From positions 31,588 to 95,587 of the forward strand of contig JAHEGI010000020.1 of the NCBI GenBank assembly GCA_024639785.1: 64,000 nucleotides of DNA. Direction: 5' to 3'. Each line of letters begins with the position of its first letter. The first letter of the stretch is position 1. Below, in pieces: positions 26,056-35,404 of this stretch. This DNA comes from Cryomorphaceae bacterium. GTDB taxonomy: Bacteria; Bacteroidota; Bacteroidia; Flavobacteriales; Schleiferiaceae. The position numbers and the translations under genes were made by a program. Below the pieces are notes generated by a model. The model had not been told where the DNA came from, did no database searches, and was given only the letters and a program-made list of their open reading frames with translations.

Positions 26056-27723
26056 ATGAAGAAACTGCTCCTCCTTGCCCTTTGTGCCAGCACCTGGTCT
26101 GCATGGGGGCAGCAATCCACCTTGCGCGCCATCCTACAGAGCGATGCCCAATGGTATTTGCGCGATGAGGTCTTGGACCCCAGCGGTGAATTCTACCCCG
26201 ACGAGCGCTTGTTGGGTCAAGGCTTCGCGCTTTTTACTTACACGGACGGCGACTTCAGCGCCGGCATGCGCTACGAAAACTACCAAAACGTCATGCTGGG
26301 CTTCCCTCCGGGCTTCCGCGGGGAAGGCATCAGCTACCGCTACGCACGCCTCAATCGGGACCGTTGGAACATCACGGTCGGAAATTTCTATGAGCAGTTT
26401 GGTTCTGGGTTGATTTTCCGTTCCTATGAAGAGCGTGGCTTGGGATTGGACAACGCCATGGACGGCGTTCGCATCATCACGGACTTGGGCCATGGCCTCA
26501 CCGTCAAGGGCGTTCTCGGTCGTCAGCGCCTCTACTTTGGCAAAGGGGAAGGTATTGTGCGTGGCCTCGACGGCGAATGGAGCCTCAACAAGGTCTTTCC
26601 CTCTCTGTCGGAAAAGCAACTCTACGCCACGGTAGGCGCCAGCTTTGTTTCCAAATTTCAAAAGAGCTTTGATCCCATCCTGAACCTCCCCAACAACGTC
26701 GGGGCATGGGCCACACGGGCGAACCTCACCTACAAGAACTTTGCGTGGAACACGGAATACGCCTACAAGATCAACGATCCGAGCTACGACAACGGCTATA
26801 TCTACCGTCCGGGGACGGCCTTTCTGAGCACTTTGAGTTACAGCCAAAAAGGGTTAGGGATCTTGGCCTCGGTCAAGCGCATTGACAACATGAGCTTCCG
26901 CTCCAACCGGGATGGCCAGCAGTTTGACCTCTTCATCAACTTCTTGCCCCCCACGACCAAGCCCCATACCTACGCCCTAGCAGCCCTCTACCCCTATGCC
27001 ACTCAAGTCAATGGCGAAATGGGTGGGCAGTTCGAAATCAACTACATGATTCCCCGCGGCAGCAAATTGGGCGGCAAGTATGGCACCCAGCTCAGCCTCA
27101 ACACCTCCATGGCGAACAGCATCGACAAAGGCTTTTTGGAGGATGGCACCCGTGGCGAGAAAGGCACCCAAGGCTATACCTCCAATCCCTTCGCCTTTGG
27201 GCCGATTGTATACTTCCGCGACGTGAACGCCTCGGTCACACGCAAATTTTCGAAGAAATACAAGAGCCAACTCACCCTCTTCAATTTCCAATACAACAAA
27301 ACGGTTTTGAACGACGGCGTCGGCGACATCACCCTCTTGGAAGCGCCAGGAACGGATTCCATCATCAACGTCCAGGCCGTCGTATGGGAGAACCAAATCA
27401 AGCTTCCCAAGGGCCAAACCTTGCGGACCGAATTCCAACTCGCCCTCGCCGATGGCTTCCGCGGCGACATGGCCATGGGCCTCGCCGAGTGGACCATTTC
27501 CCCTGACTGGACCATTGCCGTTCAGGACATTTACAACTACGGCCACCCCAGCGAAAGCCGCCGGATTCACTACCCTATCATCTCTTTGATACACTTCAAC
27601 GGCCCTACGCGCGTCCAAATCGGCTATGGCCGTCAGCAACAAGGCATTTTCTGTGTAGGCGGTGTCTGCCGCGTGGTCCCGCCCTCTAGTGGCTTAAGCT
27701 TCTCCTTAACTACGAGTCTATAA
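26056..27723 (+). CDS. DUF6029-family outer-membrane beta-barrel-like protein
   Basis: 555 residues with a signal peptide (KKLLLLALCASTWSAWGQ) and alternating aromatic/polar segments typical of an outer-membrane barrel throughout (FEQFGSG-type turns, NYQNVMLGFPPGFRG, RVQIGYGRQQQGIF). It resembles the Bacteroidota family DUF6029, which I know only as uncharacterised. Near the end are two cysteines in FCVGGVCRVV. It sits between a TlpA gene and a small secreted protein, with start codon three bases after the tlpA stop and a TAATG one-base overlap to the next gene. The family call is from memory; the barrel is inferred from pattern. Confidence 0.75.
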   Translation: MKKLLLLALCASTWSAWGQQSTLRAILQSDAQWYLRDEVLDPSGEFYPDERLLGQGFALFTYTDGDFSAGMRYENYQNVMLGFPPGFRGEGISYRYARLNRDRWNITVGNFYEQFGSGLIFRSYEERGLGLDNAMDGVRIITDLGHGLTVKGVLGRQRLYFGKGEGIVRGLDGEWSLNKVFPSLSEKQLYATVGASFVSKFQKSFDPILNLPNNVGAWATRANLTYKNFAWNTEYAYKINDPSYDNGYIYRPGTAFLSTLSYSQKGLGILASVKRIDNMSFRSNRDGQQFDLFINFLPPTTKPHTYALAALYPYATQVNGEMGGQFEINYMIPRGSKLGGKYGTQLSLNTSMANSIDKGFLEDGTRGEKGTQGYTSNPFAFGPIVYFRDVNASVTRKFSKKYKSQLTLFNFQYNKTVLNDGVGDITLLEAPGTDSIINVQAVVWENQIKLPKGQTLRTEFQLALADGFRGDMAMGLAEWTISPDWTIAVQDIYNYGHPSESRRIHYPIISLIHFNGPTRVQIGYGRQQQGIFCVGGVCRVVPPSSGLSFSLTTSL

Positions 27724-28052
27724 TGCGCGTTCTGCTCCTCGTCGGTGCCCTCCTCGCCTACTCCCCGATTTTTGCGCATTCCGCGCAAGCGTTAGAGCCC
27801 GTAGGCCAGACCACGGCAGTGGAACTAGGAACTACACATGAGGTCGACGTGATGTTTAAACCCACAGAAACCGGGGGCGCTGAAGTCATTCGCTACAAAG
27901 CCAAATGCCGTTTGAACCGCTCGGACAAAGCGGATCTCAAAGTCGAAGTGTACCGAATCATTGCCGAACTCGATTTTACCACCGAAGAATGGTGGGATGG
28001 CTCTCAAGCGGGCCAAACCTACCAACTTCCCATTAACATTACGTTCCAGTGA
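27723..28052 (+). CDS. Small secreted protein, unknown function
   Basis: 109 residues: signal peptide (RVLLLVGALLAYSPIFA) and about 90 residues of beta-rich, charged sequence with one cysteine (KAKCRLNRSDKAD) and a C-terminal PINITFQ strand. No family recognised. The start overlaps the DUF6029 stop by one base and the end overlaps the Omp28-like GTG start by four (GTGA), so it is translationally coupled on both sides and likely works with its neighbours. Confidence 0.72.
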   Translation: MRVLLLVGALLAYSPIFAHSAQALEPVGQTTAVELGTTHEVDVMFKPTETGGAEVIRYKAKCRLNRSDKADLKVEVYRIIAELDFTTEEWWDGSQAGQTYQLPINITFQ

Positions 28053-28906
28053 AACACCTGATTTCTTTCCTCCTGCTCCTACTCATCTGGGCCATCGCTC
28101 CCAGCTGCGACGTCATCACAGAACCTTTCAAAGAAAACCCCAATCCGGTGGACACCAGTTCGGTGGTCCGCGGCGACACCCTGGTCCAAACCGCGCGCGC
28201 CGTCTTCATCGAAGACTTCACAGGTCACCGCTGCAAGAACTGCCCAAAAGCCTCCAAAGCCATCAAGGCACTGGATAGCATCTACGGGCCTACTCTCATC
28301 ATTCCTGTCGCGCTGCACGCGGGCCCTTCCAACTTTACAGGCGTAAATACGGACTACCCCACGGACTTCACCACCGTTGAAGGGGACGATATCGCCACCC
28401 TGTTTGGCATCTTCGCGTTACCCATGGGCATGGTGCAACGCGCCGACTACCCCACCGCCCACCAAAAGACCTACACGGCATGGGCCGGCCTCGCTGCACA
28501 AGAAATTGCCTCCACACCTGAAGCCCTGTTCACGCTCTCCGCGGACTATGACTCTGTTTCCCGACAAGCCATCGTCCATTACAGTGCAGCCCTACAAAGT
28601 GCCCAAGCCAACGCCTTGGGGATAGCCGTCTACCTCAAGGAGTCTCACATCATTTCTCCGCAGTTGATGCCGAACAACACGCGCGACGAATTCTACATGC
28701 ACAAAAACGTATTCCGCGCCGCGCCACTTGGTCCCACCGGGGTCGAAGTTTCTGCTACAGGTGGTTCGGCTGGACAAGTCTTTACCGGCAGTGCGACTAA
28801 AACCCTGGATCCCCTCTGGAACCCCAAGGAATGCGAGTGGGTGGTCATTCTCTACGACCGCAGCACGTATCGGGTACTTCAGCCGGCGCAGATCTTCGTG
28901 TGGTAG
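28049..28906 (+). CDS. Omp28-like lipoprotein with CxxC
   Basis: 285 residues starting at a GTG. A lipoprotein signal (LLIWAIAPSC, lipidated cysteine at 20) is followed by an Omp28-family thioredoxin-fold domain: VFIEDFTGHRCKNCPKAS with CKNC at 62-65, then a long IPVALHAGP and a cis-proline-like FALPMGMV. The C-terminal half is beta-rich. It is probably anchored in the outer membrane. Last gene of the TlpA-DUF6029-small protein unit. The CxxC argues for thiol chemistry, but no activity is known for the family. Confidence 0.85.
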   Translation: MKHLISFLLLLLIWAIAPSCDVITEPFKENPNPVDTSSVVRGDTLVQTARAVFIEDFTGHRCKNCPKASKAIKALDSIYGPTLIIPVALHAGPSNFTGVNTDYPTDFTTVEGDDIATLFGIFALPMGMVQRADYPTAHQKTYTAWAGLAAQEIASTPEALFTLSADYDSVSRQAIVHYSAALQSAQANALGIAVYLKESHIISPQLMPNNTRDEFYMHKNVFRAAPLGPTGVEVSATGGSAGQVFTGSATKTLDPLWNPKECEWVVILYDRSTYRVLQPAQIFVW

Positions 28907-29122
28907 TGGGCTAGCGGGCGCTACGCGCTGTTTGCTCGTATGTTCGTTCGTTGGCTAGCGGGCTAGCGCTTGGCAAAACAACGGAAAGTCCCGGCGCGCA
29001 GCGAAGGTCCACCAAAGAGTTTAAGGGTAAAAGAGAATAAGCGTTTAAGCGTTGACGCTTCATATCACCCAACAGACGATCTAGCGAACAAACACAGCGA
29101 GCGTGAAGCGCGAGCCCCCAAG
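28907..29122. repeat. Intergenic tract with imperfect GGCTAGCGGGC-type repeats
   Basis: Between the convergent Omp28-like and queG genes. GGCTAGCGGGC occurs at 28909-28919 and 28953-28963, with a further ctagcg directly after the second copy; related words (tagcgaac, cagcgagcg, tttaagggtaaaa, tttaagcg) follow. A small hairpin aagcg-ttga-cgctt is at 29047-29060. No credible gene and no terminator with a T-run is seen. Similar words recur at 47941-48000. Confidence 0.4.
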
Positions 29123-30037
29123 CTACCTCGCCCCCAAATTCCTCTGAATCCCTTCCAATCCTCGACGTGTGAGCGCGGATTTCCCAAACACGCGATCAAA
29201 CGTTTCTTCCGTGAGTTCGCGCCAGTCTTCGGAGGTCCAATCAGGCCACTCATTCGCTACGAATTTGGGCTCCGCATGCGCTTTGGCATGTCGGTTCCAT
29301 GGACATATATCTTGGCATACATCGCAACCAAAAACCCACGGGGCAATCGCCTCCTTATGCGCCTCAGGCAACGCCCCATGCAGCTCTATGGTCATATGCG
29401 AAATGCAGCGCGAACTATCCACCACCTCAGGCGCGATGATAGCGCCCGTCGGGCATGCATCAAGGCAACGGGTGCAGGTACCACAGTGATCAGCCACGGG
29501 GGAATCTGGCGCAAAATCGTAGTCGACAATGAGTTCCGCGAGGAAGAAAAAGCTGCCTTCATTTTTGCGCAATAGCAGGCTGTTTTTTCCGACCCAGCCT
29601 AGTCCGCTTCGTTTGGCCCAAGCACGCTCCATGACAGGGGCTGAATCCACAAAGCAGCGCCCTTGGATGGCACCGAGGGATTCGCGGAGACTGTCTAGAA
29701 GTTCGAAGAGTTTGTCTTTGACCACGCGGTGGTAATCTTCGCCGTAGGCATATTTCGCAATGCGCGGTTTTTCGCCGTCTGCGAGGTCCTTTTCAGGAAA
29801 ATAGTTGTAGGCCAAGCTGATCACTGATTTGGCGCCAGGAACGAGCTTTCGGGGGTCTAAGCGTTTATCGTAGTGGTTTTCCATGTAGGCCATGGATCCA
29901 TGATAGCCTTTGGCGAGCCAGGCATCGAGGGCCGGTGCTTCCTCCGCTAGGAAATCCGCCCGTGCCACGCGACAGGCATCAAAGCCTAGGCGTTCGGCAT
30001 GCTGCAGGAGATATTTTCGCGAGAGATCTGCGTTCAT
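29123..30037 (-). CDS. queG: Epoxyqueuosine reductase QueG
   Basis: Cobalamin-dependent reductase for the last step of queuosine synthesis in tRNA. 304 residues with the N-terminal DUF1730-like region ([48 protein letters not shown] in part) and two 4Fe-4S motifs, [12 protein letters not shown] and [11 protein letters not shown]. The short form without a HEAT-repeat tail is usual outside Proteobacteria. The ATG overlaps the ruvB stop by four bases. QueA is encoded at 55.9-56.9 kb. Confidence 0.95.
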   Translation of the reverse strand: MNADLSRKYLLQHAERLGFDACRVARADFLAEEAPALDAWLAKGYHGSMAYMENHYDKRLDPRKLVPGAKSVISLAYNYFPEKDLADGEKPRIAKYAYGEDYHRVVKDKLFELLDSLRESLGAIQGRCFVDSAPVMERAWAKRSGLGWVGKNSLLLRKNEGSFFFLAELIVDYDFAPDSPVADHCGTCTRCLDACPTGAIIAPEVVDSSRCISHMTIELHGALPEAHKEAIAPWVFGCDVCQDICPWNRHAKAHAEPKFVANEWPDWTSEDWRELTEETFDRVFGKSALTRRGLEGIQRNLGAR

Positions 30038-31053
30038 CCTTGATCAAAGAGACCCGTTTGGCTCGGTGCCTTTCGGCCTAAGTGTACAAATGCCTTATCC
30101 ATTGCGACTCGACCGCGGGGGGTGCGCGCCAAATAGCCTTCTTGGATCAGATAGGGTTCATATACTTCTTCCAAGGTTTCAGCTTGCTCCGAAACGGCCG
30201 TCGCAAGCGTATTCAAACCCACGGGGCCCCCTTTGAACTTGTCGATAAGGGCTGATAAAATCTTATTGTCCATTTCATCCAAGCCATGCTCATCCACATC
30301 CAACGCATCCATCCCAAAACGGGCAATCTCTAGGTCCACATGCCCTTTGCCCTTGACTTGGGCAAAGTCGCGCAATCGCCGAAGTAGCGCATTCGCGATC
30401 CGAGGGGTTCCACGACTTCGCCGAGCCACCTCAATCGCGGCATTTGGTTCGACTTCAATATGTAAAATACCGGATGAGCGCTCGACAATGGTGCTCAGGA
30501 GTTCCACCTTGTAGTACTCCAGGCGGGCAGAAATGCCAAAACGTGCACGTAAAGGCGCAGTAAGCATCCCAGAACGCGTTGTCGCACCGACCAGGGTGAA
30601 TGGCTTCAGTTTAATCTGCACTGAACGGGCAGATGGGCCGCTCTCGATCATGATATCGATGGAAAAATCCTCCATCGCTGAATACAAATACTCCTCTACC
30701 ACCGGACTTAAACGATGAATTTCATCGATGAATAACACATCATTTTCTTCCAAACTGGTTAATAGACCAGCCAGATCTCCTGGCTTATCTAACACCGGGC
30801 CCGAGGTCATGCGCAAGGCACTGCCCAATTCGTTGGCGAGAATGTGCGCCAGGGTGGTTTTGCCTAGCCCAGGGGGACCGTGCAATAGGACGTGGTCCAT
30901 GGCCTCCCCGCGTTGACGTGCCGCTTGAACGAAGATTTTGAGATTCTCAAGCACTTTGTCTTGTCCCGCAAAGTCATCAAAGCGCGCCGGCCGTAGGCGC
31001 TGATCTGCGTCGGCTTCAGGGGCCATGCCCTCATCATCAACAAAGCGTGTCAT
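30034..31053 (-). CDS. ruvB: Holliday junction DNA helicase RuvB
   Basis: Hexameric AAA+ motor of branch migration, 339 residues. Walker [10 protein letters not shown] at 59-67, Walker [11 protein letters not shown], sensor [18 protein letters not shown] and the C-terminal winged-helix domain ([17 protein letters not shown]) are present. A TAAATTTG element ends four bases before the ATG, between ruvB and the ctaD terminator. Coupled to queG. Confidence 0.97.
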   Translation of the reverse strand: MTRFVDDEGMAPEADADQRLRPARFDDFAGQDKVLENLKIFVQAARQRGEAMDHVLLHGPPGLGKTTLAHILANELGSALRMTSGPVLDKPGDLAGLLTSLEENDVLFIDEIHRLSPVVEEYLYSAMEDFSIDIMIESGPSARSVQIKLKPFTLVGATTRSGMLTAPLRARFGISARLEYYKVELLSTIVERSSGILHIEVEPNAAIEVARRSRGTPRIANALLRRLRDFAQVKGKGHVDLEIARFGMDALDVDEHGLDEMDNKILSALIDKFKGGPVGLNTLATAVSEQAETLEEVYEPYLIQEGYLARTPRGRVAMDKAFVHLGRKAPSQTGLFDQG

Positions 31054-31057
31054 AAAA

Positions 31058-31065
31058 CAAATTTA
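31058..31065 (-). promoter_or_regulatory. -7 promoter element for ruvB-queG
   Basis: Minus strand TAAATTTG (exact TAnnTTTG), four bases before the ruvB ATG. The -33 position falls inside the ctaD terminator hairpin and shows no TTG. Confidence 0.5.
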
Positions 31066-31070
31066 AACGG

Positions 31071-31098
31071 AAAGGGCCGCCCTGTGGGGCGGCCCTTT
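31071..31098 (-). terminator. Terminator at the end of the ActA-F/ctaCD operon
   Basis: A twelve-base perfect stem (31071-31082 with 31087-31098) around the loop tgtg, 21 bases past the ctaD stop. The descending arm ends in TTT on the minus strand, followed by ccgttt. It closes the respiratory operon before ruvB. Confidence 0.85.
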
Positions 31099-31119
31099 GA
31101 AAGTCTTTCAACAATTCGC

Positions 31120-32910
31120 TTAGTGTCCTACTTCACCCTCTTTGAGCGGAGTGGATTGCGGCACGAAATCCTCTTCATACCCAGGCTTGCTATAGTCGTA
31201 GGCCCAGCGATGCACTTCGGGGATTTCTCCAGGCCAGTTTCCGTGCATGTGCTCGACCGGCGTGGTCCACTCCAAGGTGTTTGAACGCCATGGGTTTTGG
31301 GGAGCCTTTGGTCCGCGCCACATGGAGTAGAAGAAGTTGAAAATGAAAATCAACTGCGCAATACCACCTAGGATGGCGAACATCGTAATGATCACGTTGA
31401 TATCCTGCAACTCATCGAAGATGGGGAATTCCGCATTGCTGTAATAGCGACGTGGCAGACCAGCCAATCCGGTGAAGTGCATCGGGAAGAATACTCCATA
31501 GGCGGATACAAACGTCAACCAGAAATGTAGATATCCCAACCCCTTGTTCATCATGCGACGGTACATTTTAGGGAACCAATGGTAAACCCCAGCAAACATT
31601 CCAAAGATCGCCGAGAGGCCCATAACAATGTGGAAGTGAGCTACCACGAAGTAGGTATCATGCACGTTGATATCCAAGGCGGAGTCACCCAAAATGATAC
31701 CGGTCAAACCTCCTGCAACGAACGTGCTTACCAAGCCAATGGAAAACAACATCGCAGGGGTGAATTGGATATTTCCTTTCCACAAGGTGGTGATGTAGTT
31801 AAAGGCCTTCACCGCGGAAGGGATGGCGATCAACAGCGTCGTGAAGGTGAATACCGATCCCAAGAAGGGGTTCATACCAGTGATGAACATATGGTGACCC
31901 CAAACGATAAAGGACAAGAAAGCGATAGCCAGAATGGAACCAATCATCGCACGATAACCAAAGATGGGCTTACGTGAATTGGTCGCAATGACTTCGGAGG
32001 TGATACCCAAAGCGGGCAACAAGATGATGTAGACCTCAGGGTGACCTAAGAACCAGAACAAGTGCTCATACAATACTGGGCTACCACCTTCGTTGTGAAG
32101 CAATTCACCCGCCACCATGATGTCAGACAAATAGAAGCTCGTACCCAATAGGCGATCGAACATCAAAAGCAACGCAGCTGAAAGCAATACAGGGAAGGAC
32201 AATACCCCCAGGATGGCGGTCACTAGGAACGCCCAAATGGTCAAAGGAAGGCGCGTCATGGCCATCCCCTTGGTACGCAAGTTGATGATGGTCACGATGT
32301 AGTTCAAAGAACCCAGCAACGAACCTGCAATGAACAAAGTCATTGAGACCAACCAAAGGGTCATACCTGTTCCCGAGCCGGGCATGGCCTGCGGCAGAGC
32401 ACTCAAAGGAGGATAGACCGTCCATCCACCCGAAGCGGGACCTGTCTCCACAAAGAGGGACACTAACATCACGACAGAAGAAGCGGCAAAGAACCAGTAT
32501 GAAAGCATGTTCAGGAAGCCTGATGCCATGTCTCGTGCGCCAATTTGCAATGGAATTAGGAGGTTCGAGAAGGTTCCGGAAAGACCTGCGGTCAATACAA
32601 AGAATACCATGATGGTTCCGTGGATAGTCACCAATGCCAGGTACATATTTGGATCCATTTGGCCTTCAGGTGCCCATTTGCCCAAGAAGGTCTCGAGGAT
32701 GGCAAATTTTTGATCAGGCCATGCCAACTGCAAGCGGAAGAGCATGGACATAAAGACACCCACAATGCCCATGAACATACCCGTGATGAGGAATTGCTTC
32801 CCGATCATTTTATGGTCCATGGAGAAGATGTACTTCGACCAGAAGTTTTCTACGTGATGCTCGTGATCGTGATCGTGAGCGTGGTCGTTACCGTGTTCGT
32901 GCGAAGCCAT
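31120..32910 (-). CDS. ctaD: Cytochrome c oxidase subunit I
   Basis: 596-residue catalytic subunit of an aa3-type heme-copper oxidase with about twelve helices. Visible signatures: HGTIMVFFVL (heme a ligand), WFLGHPEVYIILLPALG (CuB histidine and cross-linked tyrosine), WGHHMFITGMNP (CuB histidines) and HDTYFVVAHFHIVMG (heme ligands, K/D-channel region). The N-terminus is a short His-rich tail with eight histidines in the first 19 residues. It lies 26 bases after ctaC and ends at a strong terminator. Confidence 0.97.
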   Translation of the reverse strand: MASHEHGNDHAHDHDHEHHVENFWSKYIFSMDHKMIGKQFLITGMFMGIVGVFMSMLFRLQLAWPDQKFAILETFLGKWAPEGQMDPNMYLALVTIHGTIMVFFVLTAGLSGTFSNLLIPLQIGARDMASGFLNMLSYWFFAASSVVMLVSLFVETGPASGGWTVYPPLSALPQAMPGSGTGMTLWLVSMTLFIAGSLLGSLNYIVTIINLRTKGMAMTRLPLTIWAFLVTAILGVLSFPVLLSAALLLMFDRLLGTSFYLSDIMVAGELLHNEGGSPVLYEHLFWFLGHPEVYIILLPALGITSEVIATNSRKPIFGYRAMIGSILAIAFLSFIVWGHHMFITGMNPFLGSVFTFTTLLIAIPSAVKAFNYITTLWKGNIQFTPAMLFSIGLVSTFVAGGLTGIILGDSALDINVHDTYFVVAHFHIVMGLSAIFGMFAGVYHWFPKMYRRMMNKGLGYLHFWLTFVSAYGVFFPMHFTGLAGLPRRYYSNAEFPIFDELQDINVIITMFAILGGIAQLIFIFNFFYSMWRGPKAPQNPWRSNTLEWTTPVEHMHGNWPGEIPEVHRWAYDYSKPGYEEDFVPQSTPLKEGEVGH

Positions 32911-32936
32911 AGGGTTTCCCTTTTTAACGTCCTTGA

Positions 32937-33962
32937 TTAGAGAGTTTCAGCAATTGTCTTTTGTTCTTTCACCCAAGCATCATATTCTGCTTGCGTTTCG
33001 ACAACAATGTTCATTTGCATGTTATAGTGGGCAGAGCCACAAATTTTATTACAAAGCAAGATGTAGTCATATGCATAGAGCTCTAGCCCTTTGGCCGAGC
33101 GGATGGCATTGATGCGCTCTACCTTTCCTTGAACATCCGCGTCTTGACGAATTTCTGCAGTGGTAATGGTCGGAGTGAATTGGAAATGGGTTTCCATCCC
33201 TGGGACACAGTTCATCTGAGCGCGGAAGTGCGGCATATACGCCGAGTGAATTACATCCTGTGAGCGGAATTTGAACAACACGGGGCGTCCAACAGGAAGG
33301 TGAATTTCCGTAGCCAAGAAGTCATCTCCCGCATTTGTATGCGTCGTATCCACCCCTACTGTGTTGGCACCGCCAATGAGACGAACGTTGGCATAGCCCA
33401 AGGTATTGTCGTCGCCAGAATAACGAGCGGTCCATTTGAACTGCTGAGCATAGAGCTCCACAACCATGGGCTCCTCCTCATTCTCTGGATTCATCACGTT
33501 GGACCAGGTCGTCAAACCATAAATGATCAGGACAGCCAACGCAATTGCTGGAACGATGGTCCAGATAAATTCTAGGCGGTCGTTGTGCTCGTAGAATGTG
33601 GCTTTGCCATCCTTACGGCCTCGGTATTTGTAGGCGAAGTAGAACATCACCGGTTGAACCAAGACAAACATGAACACAATCAGTCCCATGGAAATGTCCC
33701 ATAGGCGATCCACTTCGACTCCGTGCATGGACGACGGCTTGGGCAACATGACCTCGCTCCAAGCAGCTACCATCCAGAAGAAGGAAACAATTAGGCCGAT
33801 TCCAAACAACAACATCAGGCGACCCTGGGTATTGTTGTCCTTGTCTGTCACCTCATATTCGCGCTCTTGGCGAGCTTTGGCCGAAAGCTCATAGATGCGC
33901 ATGATTTGTGCTGCGGCAAATACCGCAAGTGCAAGCACAATAACCATCAAAAGACCGGTCAT
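32937..33962 (-). CDS. ctaC: Cytochrome c oxidase subunit II
   Basis: 341 residues. Carries the binuclear CuA centre that receives electrons from cytochrome c or directly from ActE. There are about four N-terminal helices and a periplasmic cupredoxin domain with the CuA loop CNKICGSAHYNMQM near residues 300-313 and an earlier histidine in DVIHSAYMPHF. The usual glutamate between the two CuA cysteines is a lysine here, as I recall for other Bacteroidota. There is no fused cytochrome c domain. It follows actF closely. Confidence 0.95.
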   Translation of the reverse strand: MTGLLMVIVLALAVFAAAQIMRIYELSAKARQEREYEVTDKDNNTQGRLMLLFGIGLIVSFFWMVAAWSEVMLPKPSSMHGVEVDRLWDISMGLIVFMFVLVQPVMFYFAYKYRGRKDGKATFYEHNDRLEFIWTIVPAIALAVLIIYGLTTWSNVMNPENEEEPMVVELYAQQFKWTARYSGDDNTLGYANVRLIGGANTVGVDTTHTNAGDDFLATEIHLPVGRPVLFKFRSQDVIHSAYMPHFRAQMNCVPGMETHFQFTPTITTAEIRQDADVQGKVERINAIRSAKGLELYAYDYILLCNKICGSAHYNMQMNIVVETQAEYDAWVKEQKTIAETL

Positions 33963-33973
33963 ATCAGAGAATA

Positions 33974-35398
33974 TTATTGGTGGAACAATTTACTTTCATG
34001 AATCAGGGCATGGTTCTTCATGCGCAATGGCGCGGCGGCCAAATTGCGTTGAACCACATAAAGGAGTAATCCTGCATAGAACAAGAATCCGCCAATTTCA
34101 ACCCAGCCAAAACCATAATGGTATCCTACGCTACCTGGCATGATCATGATGTAGTGATCCATCCAGTGACCAGCCAGTACAAAAACGGCCGCCATTAAGA
34201 TGAATCCCATGATCCGCTTGGAGTCACGCGACATCAAAACCAAAACTGGCATGATGAAGTTTAAGACCAACATGGTGATGAAAAGAGTCTTGTACTCGCC
34301 AAAACGAGCCAAGTAATAGGGAGTCTCTTCCGGAATGTTCGAGTACCAAATCAACATGTACTGTGAGAACCATAGGTAGGTCCAGAACACGGAGAAAGCG
34401 AACATGAATTTACCCAAATCATGCTGGTGGTTGTCATTTACCCATGGCAAGTAGTTGTTGACGCGGAGGTACATAACCAACACGTTCAATACCGTCAGAG
34501 CCGTTACGAACATGCCCGCAAACGTATACCAACCAAATAGGGTAGAGAACCAGTGTGTGTCGATGGACATGATCCAATCCCATGCGCTCGTTGAGCTCGT
34601 TACCGCATAAAGCACGATGAACGTAGCCGCCAATTTGCGTTGAGTGAAGAACATGGTTTGACCTTCAGGAAGTGCATCTTCTTTCAGACTATTACGGCGC
34701 AACAAGAATGCGGCACCCGCCCAGATGACCAAATAGGCCACTGTACGCAACGTAAAGAACGTATCATTGAGATAACCTTCTTTGCCCGCTATGATGGCAT
34801 CGTAATTTGGACTTGTTTCATCCATAATCCCATCTTGCATCCAATGCCAGATATGGTGCATATCCATGTTCCCCGTGATGGCCAAGAACAGCATCCCCAA
34901 CAAGGGAATACCTACAAACAAGGCAACGGATTCCATCACACGAAGGATTCCCGCAGACCAACCGGCTTGTGCGGCATACTGGATTGCCAAGAAGAACAGT
35001 GTACCAATACCAATCCCCAAAAAGAAGATGGTATTTACCAAGAATGCTGACCATGGGCGATTGGCCGCACCATGATCTTCATGACCTCCGTGACCATCAG
35101 CATGGGCTTCTTCTCCGTGTGCTTCTGCCCCGTGCTCTGCGTGGGCTGCCTCCGCCTCTTCAGCATGAGGGGCGTCCATCGCTTCGTCGTGCGCCTCTTC
35201 AGCATGTGCAACGTGTGCCTCTTCTGCATGCTCCGCATGCGTTTCTGTCGCGTGCATTTCCGTAGCATGCGCATCGTGGCTTTCTGCCTCGTGACCGCTA
35301 GTATTGAACCCAATCACCATCATGACCAAACCCACCAGGGTGAGCGTCATAGCGAAGAGTTTAGCCTTTTTAGTAAATACAAACATCGTAGTCGGCAT
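33974..35398 (-). CDS. actF: Alternative complex III subunit ActF (NrfD-like quinol-oxidising membrane subunit)
   Basis: 474 residues. It resembles ActC in having many transmembrane helices and belongs to the NrfD/PsrC-like membrane subunits of ACIII, which contact quinol and may move protons. After the first helix (about 14-31) there is an unusual Ala/Glu/His-rich segment, residues 36-109, with 17 histidines, before the second helix starts at about 116. The remaining helices are ordinary. It lies between actE and ctaC. Confidence 0.92.
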   Translation of the reverse strand: MPTTMFVFTKKAKLFAMTLTLVGLVMMVIGFNTSGHEAESHDAHATEMHATETHAEHAEEAHVAHAEEAHDEAMDAPHAEEAEAAHAEHGAEAHGEEAHADGHGGHEDHGAANRPWSAFLVNTIFFLGIGIGTLFFLAIQYAAQAGWSAGILRVMESVALFVGIPLLGMLFLAITGNMDMHHIWHWMQDGIMDETSPNYDAIIAGKEGYLNDTFFTLRTVAYLVIWAGAAFLLRRNSLKEDALPEGQTMFFTQRKLAATFIVLYAVTSSTSAWDWIMSIDTHWFSTLFGWYTFAGMFVTALTVLNVLVMYLRVNNYLPWVNDNHQHDLGKFMFAFSVFWTYLWFSQYMLIWYSNIPEETPYYLARFGEYKTLFITMLVLNFIMPVLVLMSRDSKRIMGFILMAAVFVLAGHWMDHYIMIMPGSVGYHYGFGWVEIGGFLFYAGLLLYVVQRNLAAAPLRMKNHALIHESKLFHQ

Positions 35399-35404
35399 TT
35401 GAAA

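Noticed and set aside
26134..27642. Two long minus-strand frames (237 and 221 codons) opposite the DUF6029 gene
   Set aside because: Ala/Val-rich translations with no motifs; expected from third-position GC bias of the real plus-strand gene, which has a signal peptide and coupled neighbours.
28970..29575. 201-codon plus-strand frame across the intergenic tract into queG
   Set aside because: Mostly antisense to queG, basic low-complexity translation and no plausible start signal.
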